From the NCBI GenBank assembly GCA_006384855.1, contig VCJN01002344.1, positions 1 to 64,000 on the forward strand: a DNA stretch of 64,000 nucleotides, in the 5' to 3' direction. The translations under genes and the position numbers were made by a program. Shown in pieces: positions 1-7,652 of the stretch. Numbering within the stretch: position 1 is the first letter of the stretch; each line of letters begins with the position of its first letter. Under the pieces are notes generated by a model. It was not told the DNA's origin. It was given only the letters and a program-made list of their open reading frames with translations, and ran no database searches. Source of the stretch: Tetraselmis striata (Eukaryota > Chlorophyta > Chlorodendrophyceae > Chlorodendrales > Chlorodendraceae).

Positions 1-1
1 G

Positions 2-103
2 GCGGAGGCTGCTAGAAAACTCGTGGATAGACTTCGCGGGCGTGGGGCGGGCACCAACGCGGAGCTACAAGCTTTAATCTCCGTGTTATCAAACCCGAAA
101 TGA
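2..103 (+). CDS. C-terminal end of an unidentified viral-block protein (partial)
   Basis: An open frame enters from the left edge and ends at TGA 101-103. The visible 33 residues are charged and helical in character, ending LISVLSNPK. The stop overlaps the ATG of the next gene at base 100 as ATGA, the tight spacing typical of compact viral genomes and unlike the intron-rich host genes further right. Too little is visible to assign a family; its place next to a fibre-like gene suggests, by inference only, a virion or morphogenesis gene. Confidence 0.5.
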   Translation, partial: AEAARKLVDRLRGRGAGTNAELQALISVLSNPK

Positions 104-717
104 CGATATCCTCGGCGCTGCTGTACGTAAACTCCACCAACACCATCCCGGGCACCTCCACCGCGGACATCACCAGCGGCATCAGCGGCTCCAGTCTCAC
201 GTGGGAGTACAACATCGGGGCGCCAAACGCCGCTCGCTACTTTTGGGTGGAGTTGATCGATAACAATGCAAACTCGTCCATCACCCCGCTCGGCGTGTAC
301 ACCACGGAGGACAACACGCCCCCGGTTATCAGGAATGTCGGTGTACTTCTCGGCACGCCTCCGACCACGTCTCTCCAAGTGTTACTCGACGTGACGGACA
401 ACGACACCGTTCAGACAATCTACGTGTTGCTAAATGACACGCAGGACACCAACCCCGGGCCGGCGCTCCTCAAAACCATCGGCGATGCGTTTGCCGGCGG
501 CACGACTTCACACACCTACACGGGGTTGACCCCCAACACAACCTACTACACATGGGTCATGGCCAAGGACCAGGCCGGGAACGAGTCGGTCATCGAAGGC
601 CCCATAACCAGAACCACCAACGCGGACACCACTGCCCCGACCGTCGACTCTCTCGTGGCCGGCACGGACGCGGAGTCGCAGGTAAGCATCTCGCTGACCA
701 TCTCCGATACAGCGTAG
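100..717 (+). CDS. FN3-like fibre/adhesin protein, probably truncated
   Basis: A 205-residue beta-rich, Thr/Asn-rich protein without a signal peptide. Two fibronectin-III-like units are visible: the second runs from about residue 70 with DNTPPVIRNVGV to the strand YTGLTPNTTYYTWV and AKDQAGNESV. A third unit opens at DTTAPTVDSLV and stops after about 30 residues at TAG 715-717, immediately before a run of 15 C (721-735). Such repeats are common in virion fibres and cell-binding proteins. The abrupt end inside a repeat next to a homopolymer suggests a lost C-terminus, either by mutation or as a sequencing artefact at the C run. It overlaps the upstream frame by ATGA, so the two were probably co-expressed. 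The fibre role is inferred from repeats and neighbours. Confidence 0.6.
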   Translation: MTISSALLYVNSTNTIPGTSTADITSGISGSSLTWEYNIGAPNAARYFWVELIDNNANSSITPLGVYTTEDNTPPVIRNVGVLLGTPPTTSLQVLLDVTDNDTVQTIYVLLNDTQDTNPGPALLKTIGDAFAGGTTSHTYTGLTPNTTYYTWVMAKDQAGNESVIEGPITRTTNADTTAPTVDSLVAGTDAESQVSISLTISDTA

Positions 718-720
718 CTT

Positions 721-735
721 CCCCCCCCCCCCCCC
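721..735 (+). repeat. Poly-C homopolymer (15 C)
   Basis: A pure C run directly after the stop of the FN3-like gene. It is the only long C run inside the viral block; similar runs are frequent in the host introns of this window. Confidence 0.9.
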
Positions 736-804
736 TGCGGGGGATACGGCATAGCCTCGCCCCGCGGTTCTTTTTGGGCGCTTTTAGTAACACGGCGCGC
801 ATCG

Positions 805-1077
805 ATGCCGGCTCGCGTGGACACCACCGTCCTGATCCCGGAGTTTTCAGAGTTCCTCTTCTCGCACCTCAACGAGAACCTCTACAACGGCTTTGTCGCC
901 GGCTCGTACGATTGTCTCGGCAGCCGCATACTCGAGGACCATATCGGCTACCCCGTTCCCATCCAAGGGGCGTTCAGCCGCATCACAGTCGCCTTCCCGG
1001 ACCTCGAGGAAGGGGCGACTCTCAGCCAATGGAGCGGCAACCTCCTCGTCCGCCCCAACAGCGATGCCGGCGAATAA
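805..1077 (+). CDS. Small hypothetical protein, antisense to the methyltransferase 3' end
   Basis: A 90-residue frame from ATG 805 to TAA 1075-1077. The text is protein-like, with alternating hydrophobic residues and few Arg/Ser runs (for example EFSEFLFSHLNENLYNGF), unlike the Arg-rich shadows elsewhere. It lies wholly opposite the last ~77 codons of the methyltransferase frame (847-1695, minus). That opposite stretch lies beyond the usual methyltransferase end and is low in recognisable motifs, so this strand may be the real coding strand between 847 and about 1060. Function unknown. It could also be the displaced C-terminal part of the upstream fibre gene, separated from it by the poly-C run. 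Confidence 0.45.
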   Translation: MPARVDTTVLIPEFSEFLFSHLNENLYNGFVAGSYDCLGSRILEDHIGYPVPIQGAFSRITVAFPDLEEGATLSQWSGNLLVRPNSDAGE

Positions 1078-1695
1078 CTCGGCGAGCAACTCCTTCGGGA
1101 TCTGGTACGTCTCGGCGCTGCCCGCGCTCCTTCGATACAGCGTGCCGCGGGGACCGCTCTGCGCGCACGCGTAGTGGACGCCGTGCTCCCGCTTGTAAGC
1201 GCAAGGGTCGCGCTCGCGGAACTTGAGGTCGAGGCCCGGCTTGTTGGTCCACACCGCGGTGGGCTTCTTGAAGTCGCGGCCGTACTTGCAGTAGGTGCAG
1301 CGGCGCAGAAAGGGCGCGAGGGGCTGCATGAAATCGCGCCGCTTGAGCATGCCGGTGAAGGGGTTCTCGATGAACCAGTACCGCGGCCGGTACCACTCAA
1401 TGATCTCGAGACACTTCTTCGCGATGGAATCCGCGAGCTCGAGCTTGCGCACCCCGCGCGTCTTTGCCATTGAGTACTCCGTGCACGGCGGGCTGGCCCA
1501 TATCACGTCGAAGTGCCCGCGCGGGTAGGCCGCGGCGTAGTCCCACTCGCGCACGTCGAGCGTTATTGCGGCGCGCGAAGAGGGGTCGGCGTCCAGCGAC
1601 ACGTACTCGACCGCCCGGTCGCCAAACATCCCGCGCAGAGCCGCGCCCACGCTCTGCGTCCCGCAGCACATGTCGAGAACGCGAATCGGGCGCAT
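847..1695 (-). CDS. DNA (cytosine-C5)-type methyltransferase
   Basis: A 282-residue SAM-dependent DNA methyltransferase. The SAM-binding motif I is VLDMCCGTQSVG at residues ~6-17. The catalytic motif IV is WASPPCTEYS at ~66-75, with the Pro-Cys pair expected of C5 enzymes. A later WFIENPFTGMLK resembles the ENV-type motif. The family end is probably near YQIPKELLAELFAGI (~residue 215); the last ~65 residues lie opposite the 805-1077 frame and may be a read-through tail. The size fits short phage and virophage/PLV methyltransferases, which mark or protect their own DNA. It starts at ATG 1693-1695 inside the string ATAAATG and is divergent from the recombinase gene, sharing a 91-bp gap. The frame is open, with all key residues present. 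Confidence 0.75.
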   Translation of the reverse strand: MRPIRVLDMCCGTQSVGAALRGMFGDRAVEYVSLDADPSSRAAITLDVREWDYAAAYPRGHFDVIWASPPCTEYSMAKTRGVRKLELADSIAKKCLEIIEWYRPRYWFIENPFTGMLKRRDFMQPLAPFLRRCTYCKYGRDFKKPTAVWTNKPGLDLKFRERDPCAYKREHGVHYACAQSGPRGTLYRRSAGSAETYQIPKELLAELFAGIAVGADEEVAAPLAESRPFLEVREGDCDAAERPLDGNGVADMVLEYAAAETIVRAGDKAVVEVLVEVREEEL

Positions 1696-1786
1696 TTATA
1701 TCCCGCGCGAAAAAGTTTCACGCTTCGTGCGCCTCGCTTAAGGCGATAGATTATTTGCTGGAGCATTTACTAAATCGCCGGACACC
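1696..1786. promoter_or_regulatory. Divergent intergenic region between methyltransferase and recombinase
   Basis: A 91-bp gap between two divergent start codons, AT-rich compared with the flanking genes (TTTATAT next to the methyltransferase start; ATTATTTGC and ATTTACTAAAT before the recombinase). It must carry both promoters if both genes are expressed. The TATAAATG at the methyltransferase start resembles the TAAATG late-promoter word of some large DNA viruses; that reading is inference. Confidence 0.45.
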
Positions 1787-3094
1787 ATGCCTCGCACCTG
1801 CGCCTCCGCGGAGCTCCGCAAGCTCCGCGCCGCCAACCTCGAGTCGTACCATCGCAATGCCGATCGTCACAACAAGAAGCGCTATTGCAAGCGAATCGCC
1901 ACCGGCGCCGTGTCGCGCATGCAGCTGTACACGCTCGAGAAGTACAACATGACTCCCGATGATTTCAATCGCATTCGCACCGAGAACGGTCTTGCGCCCG
2001 TGCCGAGCCCCCACGACGCCGCCCCGCCGTGCACACGCGATCGGGCGGATCGGGCCTCGCCCTCCCCCCCTGCGGAGGAGCCCGAAGATCGGGCGGAGCC
2101 CTCTCCCCCTGCGGCGGAGGCCGAGCCGAATTGCGGGCGCGATATGACTCTCGAGGAAATTATTGCAAAGATAGAGGCACTTACCGGACGGCGGCAAGTC
2201 AATGCCCACGGGGTCACAACCGCGAAGACGCTCAGCCAGACGACGATCAACAACTACATCACCACGATGAGGTGCGTCGTCAAAGTAGTCATGAAATGCT
2301 CCCCGAACGACCTCGTTAAGTGCTTGCGGGAGGGCGACAAGGTCGTGCGCGCCATCGAGAGCCGGTACACCAACTCAAGCACCAAGCGAGACTATTTCAA
2401 CCGCATCTACTCGCCGAACAAGTACATCCCGGAGTACAAGGCCGCGATCGGCGAGGATGCGCTTGCAAAGTACCACGCTCGCATGCTCGTGCACGCCAGG
2501 AAGGTCGGCGAGGAAACCACGCAGCGCGCGGTCACCGGGACGGTGCTGGACATCAGCGTCATCAAGTTGCGGGTTCCGGCTGTCAAGGAGAAGTTCGGGG
2601 CCGCGTCGGCGGAGTACATCGCGGCGCTCCTGCAAACCAACCTATGGGGGCTTCGCGCCGAGCTGGGCACCGTCAAGGTCATCAATCGCGAGTCGCAATC
2701 GAGAACCTACCCCAACTACTATCTGAGCCCCGAAGGCAAGCTCGTCGTGCGAAAGTTCAAGACCATGCAACAGTTTCCCGACAAGCCGTACACATTCCCT
2801 CTTAACGAGTCCGTCAAGCGACAAGTCGAGGCCTCGTTGGCCGCTCGCCCGCGGGGGTACCTGCTCAAACAGACGAGCGTCGATAACACGGGAGCGATCC
2901 TGAAGAAGGGGCTCGGCGTCGCCGTCAACGACATACGTCACTCGAGGATCTCGGACATGCTCAAGACCGAAGACCCGAATAACTACTCGTTGGCCAAGGT
3001 GCAGAGAGTCGCGGATTGCCATCGACACTCGTTGGCGACAACGCTCAGCTATTGGCGAGACACCGTGATCCCCAACAAGGACGAGGACGTGTAG
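1787..3094 (+). CDS. Tyrosine recombinase (integrase)
   Basis: A 435-residue frame with a basic N-terminal third containing a Pro/Glu-rich linker (near residues 65-115), a helical core-binding region (~130-250) and a C-terminal catalytic domain. Visible catalytic residues are: first Arg in LWGLRAELG; Lys candidates around FKTMQQF; the His/Arg box in VNDIRHSRISDM; the second His in DCHRHSLATT; and the nucleophile Tyr in TLSYWRD. The order matches the R-K-H/R-x-x-R-H-Y pattern of tyrosine recombinases. PLVs and some virophages use such an enzyme instead of the retroviral-type integrase of Mavericks, and here it would integrate or excise the element or resolve replication products. Transcribed away from the methyltransferase. 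No frame damage is visible, so the enzyme could be functional. Confidence 0.8.
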   Translation: MPRTCASAELRKLRAANLESYHRNADRHNKKRYCKRIATGAVSRMQLYTLEKYNMTPDDFNRIRTENGLAPVPSPHDAAPPCTRDRADRASPSPPAEEPEDRAEPSPPAAEAEPNCGRDMTLEEIIAKIEALTGRRQVNAHGVTTAKTLSQTTINNYITTMRCVVKVVMKCSPNDLVKCLREGDKVVRAIESRYTNSSTKRDYFNRIYSPNKYIPEYKAAIGEDALAKYHARMLVHARKVGEETTQRAVTGTVLDISVIKLRVPAVKEKFGAASAEYIAALLQTNLWGLRAELGTVKVINRESQSRTYPNYYLSPEGKLVVRKFKTMQQFPDKPYTFPLNESVKRQVEASLAARPRGYLLKQTSVDNTGAILKKGLGVAVNDIRHSRISDMLKTEDPNNYSLAKVQRVADCHRHSLATTLSYWRDTVIPNKDEDV

Positions 3095-3108
3095 ACATAA
3101 TCGCGCGG

Positions 3109-4341
3109 CTAGAGAAAGTACTCGCTTGAGGTATTAGCAGCCGTGGTGAACGTGGTTGTCCCTATCACGACGTCTTCGGTGTGTCCTTGAACCGCCGCAG
3201 TCGCGTAAACTGTGACAGTCGCGAGTAAACCGCTCTGCATGTCGACCGTTTGTTCCGTTGATTCAAAACCATGAAATGGCCCCGATACGACACCGAGATA
3301 AGTAAGAGTCCAATACCTGACGTAAACAATTCCTCCAGTGGTCTTTGACTTTATGCGTATTTCCATGTGACCGCTCGGGGTCGCGTCGGTATACGGCCGT
3401 AAGTGTACAAGTTCACACTTGAATGTGTGAGAAATCCCCGAAGATGAATTCAAGACTTTGCAAAACCGATCGGCTATTGCTTGTCTCTTCCATTCGCTAA
3501 ACGCGGTTACGCTGCCTTTGAAAGAGTCTACATAGTTCTTCGTGGCGGCGTGGTGCGAGTTTATCGGCTCGGCCAAGTCGTAGATCACGTTCCCGCCCAT
3601 TCTTAGAGCCGTTGTCTCGAGCGTGGGGTTGCCGCTTGTCGATTGTGAAAACTTACCGACCCAAACGGGTTTATCGGTAACATTGTTCCACGATACTGCG
3701 GAGACGCTCGCAACCGTTTGGTCGACATAGGATTTGGAAGCCGCATCCTGCCCTTGTACGGGAGGAGACAACCCGGTGATTGTATCGGCGATGACCGTGT
3801 CAAACGCACCTTCTATGGCGTGAACTTGGGCAAATCTCAGGTATGACATCCCGACATATCCATCGTTGTCGGCGGGTGGAACGAGATGCTTCGATAAAAC
3901 GGTCGTGTATGCGTCGAGCGTGGCGAGCCCGTTGGTCCACGGCGGTCTCCCGCTGAGCGTTGTCCAATTGGCGGTGGGGGGTACTACGTTGGTTACAACC
4001 GTGTCGACATAGCCCTTGGTCGCGGCCTCGTTACTCAGCTCGGGCGACCGAGGAAGCAGCAAGGGGCGGCGCAACGTCATGAGGTTCGAGGCCGTGCTGT
4101 ACGTGAATCTCGCATGGTTGGTGATTTCGCCAACATGGATATCCGTCGCAAACCGACCGCTCATGGCGTACACAAATTTCCATCGTAATCCATCTCGGCC
4201 CAAGTTATACACGTCGTTGGTGGTAGGCGTTATGCTGTCGAGAGCGACGATGTCGTAATTCTCGGAGGCTGTTGAGTACATCTGGGGACCGACATTTTGC
4301 GTGTATATGAAATTGTTGGTCCGAAGCGGGCGGCCGGACAG
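3109..4341 (-). pseudogene. C-terminal part of fibre protein, severed by an in-frame TAG
   Basis: This frame continues, without any shift, the 770-residue fibre frame at 4342-6654, separated only by TAG 4344-4342. Its own first ATG is at 4281, giving 390 residues, but similarity to the fibre starts at the first codon after the stop. It carries phage-tail-fibre words: NEAATKGYVDTVV, QDAASKSYVDQTV and HHAATKNYVDS, and two W-x-x-L/V-x-x-KP/RP strands (NWTTLSGRPPWTNG, SWNNVTDKPVWVG). The end is a beta-rich head-like domain (about 3109-3500). The residue pattern across the stop reads W-A-stop-LSGRP, the same repeat with one codon lost. It is either a dead tail, a separately started protein or a read-through product. 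The convergent recombinase ends 15 bases away. Confidence 0.7.
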
Positions 4342-6654
4342 CTAGGCCCAATCGGCGCTCGACGTGTGGGTTTTCCTCGCATATCTGCAGTCGGCAACTC
4401 TCAGACTCACCAATTCGAAATCTCCGGGAAACGTGTTATCCGTTTCGACGGTGCTCTGTACAACTCTGATTTGACCCCCTGATCCTATGTCACCTCCGCT
4501 CAGCGGTAAGTACGGGTGCGTTATTGCTATCGGGGCGTGTTCGGGGTGATCGTGGCTGCTGCCGCCCGCGATGCTCAGATCGTTATCGAAAGACGACAAG
4601 GGGATGGTACCCGGGTCGGTCGCGACCCACGAAGGCAAGCTTGTCGCTTCGGTGACAAACCCTTGCGACGACACCCACGACTCGGTAGCATAGCCGGCTA
4701 GCGAAGGGATCGTTGGGCGATTCAGCACATTCGCCCACTCGACACTATCCGCGGCGAGCGAGAGATCGTTTGCAAACCCGCTAAGCGGCACCGCACTCTG
4801 CGAGGTGGCCACCCACGAGGGAATCGTCGGGATCGTCGGCTTATTTGTGAGATCGACATAGCTCCCGCTGAAAAATGCGGGCTTGTTCTGCACCGCCGCC
4901 CACTCTACGCTGTCCGCGGCGAGCGCGAGATCGTTGTCGAAACCGCTGAGGGGTATCGCGCTTTGCGAGGTGGCCACCCACGAGGGAATCGTCGGGATCG
5001 TCGGCTTATTTGTGAGATCGACATAGCTCCCGCTGAAAAATGCGGGCTTGTTCAGAACCGCCGCCCACTCTACGCTGTCCGCGGCGAGCGCGAGATCGTT
5101 GTCGAAACCGCTGAGGGGTATCGCGCTTTGCAAAGAGGCCACCCACGAGGGAATCGTCGGGATCGTCGGCTTATTTGTGAGATCGACATAGCTCCCGCTG
5201 AAAAATGCGGGCTTGTTCAGAACCGCCGCCCACTCTACGCTGTCCGCGGCGAGCGCGAGATCGTTGTCGAAACCGCTGAGGGGTATCGCGCTTTGCAAAG
5301 AGGCCACCCACGAGGGAATCGTCGGGATCGTCGGCTTATTTGTGAGATCGACATAGCTCCCGCTGAAAAATGCGGGCTTGTTCAACACCGCCGCCCACTC
5401 TACGCTGTCCGCGGCGAGCGCGAGATCGTTGTCGAAACCGCTGGGGGATATCGCGCTTTGCAAAGAGGCCACCCACGAGGGAATCGTCGGGATCGTCGGC
5501 TTATTTGTGAGATCGACATAGCTCCCGCTGAAAAATGCGGGCTTGTTCAGCACCGCCGCCCACTCTACGCTGTCCGCGGCGAGCACGAGATCGTTGTCGA
5601 AACCGCTGAGGGGTATCGCGCTTTGCGAAGAGGCGACCCACGAAGGCAACACGGCGTCTGCGCCATCGGCGCCATCGGTCCCGGGTGGGCCGGGTGGGCC
5701 GGTTAGGTCGACATCCATATTGAATCCCGAAATGTTTACATCACCTTGAAGGACCGTTATCCACTGAGGGGTCGCCGCGGCGTCCCCTTCGAGCAGTACT
5801 CGCCTTGTCGAACCACCTTCGTCGAGACCGTAAATGTTGCCAGCGAAGAGGTTTGTGAAGTGGCCCTCCAAGAGCGGATAAGTCAAATTTCCCACGCGAG
5901 CAAGGGGCGGGAATCCCGGATTAATATCGCGTGGCAGAAGGTCGCCGTTAATGATGATACCATCGGCGTTTTCCACTTCGTTGATTTGAGCGAGCGTGAC
6001 GATTGTGGGGTGTTCGGCGGGCGCGACGAGGGATAGCGCGTACTCGAAAACGTCATCGAGGGTGTAATTGCCTTCCGCGCCTTGAAAGTGTGTACATTTT
6101 AGATTTGAGGTGTCCGATAGAGTTAGCCCCTCGGCGTACACATGTCGCCATGGGTTCGAAGGCTCGCCGATGTCGAAGAGAGGCCCAAGGGGGCTGCGAA
6201 GTGTCCCGAATACGTCAATCCGGCCGGCGTTGTCCGCGTGCGCTCCTATCGCGAAAAGCTCGACGAGGTCCACGATAAAGCGCTCTTTCTCGCTTTGGGG
6301 GATGTATGAGCTGGTATCGATAGCCGCTAGCTCTTCGCTAAGCGTTGCAATGTTCGATTCGGCGGTTTCGCAGCACTCGTGAGCGAAGTTCGATAGAGTG
6401 ACGATATCGTCCTCGAGCGTCGATAGCGCATCCGCGGCGGCGGCGGCGGCGTTGGAGAGGCCTTCCACGGATTTCTCCAGTTCCGCCACGTTTGAGTCGG
6501 TAGCGGCGAGGCCGGTGTGCAGGATCTCCGTGTCGACATCGTGTTTTGCCTCGAGCTCCGCGAGACTATCGTTCACCTCGCTCAGATCCACGGCGATTCC
6601 TCGTTTCATTGGCAGATTGCGAGGCCGCAAAGTCTGTCGCTGACGACCCAACAT
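4342..6654 (-). CDS. Collagen-like, repeat-rich fibre protein (N-terminal part)
   Basis: A 770-residue fibre subunit. The N-terminal 130 residues form a likely coiled coil (DLSEVNDSLAELEAKHDV, VAELEKSVEGLSNAAAAA, IATLSEELAAID) of the kind that trimerises phage and viral fibres. A globular part with the tail-fibre words SNPWRHVYAEGL follows. A short collagen-like stretch, GPPGPPGTDGADGADA, lies near residue 320. It leads into five 55-residue repeats (165 bp each) with the signature VEWAAVLNKPAFF...YVDLTNKPTIP. The start at ATG 6654 overlaps the penton-like gene by 89 bases; a Met at PMKRGIAVDLSEV is an alternative start and would reduce the overlap. The end is a TAG that cuts the fibre in mid-repeat. 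Role in host attachment is inferred from architecture; the two pieces together give the ~1,180 residues of a full fibre. Confidence 0.75.
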   Translation of the reverse strand: MLGRQRQTLRPRNLPMKRGIAVDLSEVNDSLAELEAKHDVDTEILHTGLAATDSNVAELEKSVEGLSNAAAAAADALSTLEDDIVTLSNFAHECCETAESNIATLSEELAAIDTSSYIPQSEKERFIVDLVELFAIGAHADNAGRIDVFGTLRSPLGPLFDIGEPSNPWRHVYAEGLTLSDTSNLKCTHFQGAEGNYTLDDVFEYALSLVAPAEHPTIVTLAQINEVENADGIIINGDLLPRDINPGFPPLARVGNLTYPLLEGHFTNLFAGNIYGLDEGGSTRRVLLEGDAAATPQWITVLQGDVNISGFNMDVDLTGPPGPPGTDGADGADAVLPSWVASSQSAIPLSGFDNDLVLAADSVEWAAVLNKPAFFSGSYVDLTNKPTIPTIPSWVASLQSAISPSGFDNDLALAADSVEWAAVLNKPAFFSGSYVDLTNKPTIPTIPSWVASLQSAIPLSGFDNDLALAADSVEWAAVLNKPAFFSGSYVDLTNKPTIPTIPSWVASLQSAIPLSGFDNDLALAADSVEWAAVLNKPAFFSGSYVDLTNKPTIPTIPSWVATSQSAIPLSGFDNDLALAADSVEWAAVQNKPAFFSGSYVDLTNKPTIPTIPSWVATSQSAVPLSGFANDLSLAADSVEWANVLNRPTIPSLAGYATESWVSSQGFVTEATSLPSWVATDPGTIPLSSFDNDLSIAGGSSHDHPEHAPIAITHPYLPLSGGDIGSGGQIRVVQSTVETDNTFPGDFELVSLRVADCRYARKTHTSSADWA
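4801..5635 (-). repeat. Five 165-bp tandem coding repeats in the fibre gene
   Basis: The plus-strand word CTCCCGCTGAAAAATGCGGG recurs at 4862, 5027, 5192, 5357 and 5522, exactly 165 bp apart. Units are nearly identical at DNA level; differences are single bases such as ggcgatgtc-free Thr/Leu swaps in the Ser-Gln segment. Each encodes 55 residues. The near identity implies recent expansion or gene conversion. Confidence 0.9.
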
Positions 6655-7437
6655 TATCGTTCGCTTTATCCATTAGCAGAGAGACTCGGTAATCAATATC
6701 GTAGTCTACTATTGGCTTTAAGCTAACCGTGAATTGGAGCGTGAGGGTGTACGGTGCTCCGTGGAGCTGGAGTTGTCGTTGATCATCGTCTGTCAAGTAA
6801 ATCGCGATCATCCCGACGTTTCTGTCCGCGATGGGGAACGTCGTGTTAGAGCTGAAATGTTCGACGACGTTAAAGTTCTCGCAAACTGCAACCTTACCGA
6901 TAACATTACTCGGTGATTTTGTGACAACATCCCGGTTTTGCGTGTTGAGGTTGGAGCGGATGTGAACTGCGGACGTGCCCGCGAGATTGACTTCGTATGT
7001 CGCGATCATGGTCCCATCGACGCTAGTGTCGCCTTCGCGCACCCCCAACAACCTTTGGCACGTGGTTTGCGGCCCAATCATCACCTCGCGGTCGGGAGTC
7101 TCCGTCGTGAGGGCGATGCGATTTGTTGGTTCGAGGTACTCCGCGACAAAGCCGTCGACGAGTTCCTCTTCAAGATTTCTAGTACTTCCTCGATACTCCG
7201 GTTTCCCTCGCGGATCGTGGTGTTCACAATTTCGTCGTTGAATAGGAGCTGCAATGCGTTGTTTTGCGAATTTATGACGTAGTAGCTCAGTGGTATCGAA
7301 GCCGTCGTGACTGCGAGCAAGAACTCGTCTTTGCGAGACGGTAGAGTAAGCGATGGGCTCAGGTAGAAGAGGCAGCCGTTCTCGCCAAATCGTGCATCGG
7401 CGTAGTCCGAGGACAGGTGGATAGCAAAGCTCGACAT
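6566..7437 (-). pseudogene. Capsid-associated, penton-like protein split by one frameshift
   Basis: Two minus frames follow each other. The first (7437 to 7081) starts MSSFAIHLSSDYADARF, at ATAAATG, and has the pattern of small beta-rich virion proteins (LTLPSRKDEFLLAVTTASIP). It stays similar only to about NRSIEEVLEILKR, near 7,170. The second frame is open through this point and continues with VDGFVAEYLEPTNRIALTT, then the 6566-7084 frame, with TSAVHIRSNLNTQNRD and IAIYLTDDDQRQLQLHG. Together they give one beta-rich protein of about 285 residues whose order of motifs recalls the penton or minor capsid proteins of PLVs and Mavericks; this family call is by pattern memory, not alignment. A one-base indel near 7,165-7,175 explains the break. 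The C-terminus overlaps the fibre gene start. Confidence 0.6.
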
Positions 7438-7465
7438 TTATTCGTAACGGGAGATTAAATACTAT

Positions 7466-7651
7466 ATGGCAAAACCTCGTGCTACTAAGAAGACGAAGAA
7501 GACTGGCGAGATGGCTCTAGCAACGGCCCGGGCGACCGTGCCAAAGGGCGGCGCGGCAATAATTCGCCCATCGAGCTTTCTATCGCTCCCAACCTCGATG
7601 AAAATTGAGCGTAGAGCTCCCGGTCTCGCTCGTGCAATTCATACGAAATGA
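7466..7651 (+). CDS. Small basic protein (possible)
   Basis: A 61-residue frame opening MAKPRATKKTKKTGEMALA, strongly basic (Lys/Arg clusters at both ends) with a Ser/Ala-rich middle. It is divergent from the penton-like gene; the 28-bp gap between them contains ATAAATG to the left and an AT-rich stretch (GATTAAATACTATATGG) to the right. Size and charge would suit a DNA-condensing virion protein, but no family is recognised and the frame ends one base before the zinc-finger gene's stop region. Could be spurious. Confidence 0.4.
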   Translation: MAKPRATKKTKKTGEMALATARATVPKGGAAIIRPSSFLSLPTSMKIERRAPGLARAIHTK

Positions 7652-7652
7652 G

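Noticed and set aside
4963-5706. Plus-strand 247-residue repeat ORF
   Set aside because: It is the complement of the 165-bp fibre repeats, kept open because the unit length is a multiple of three.
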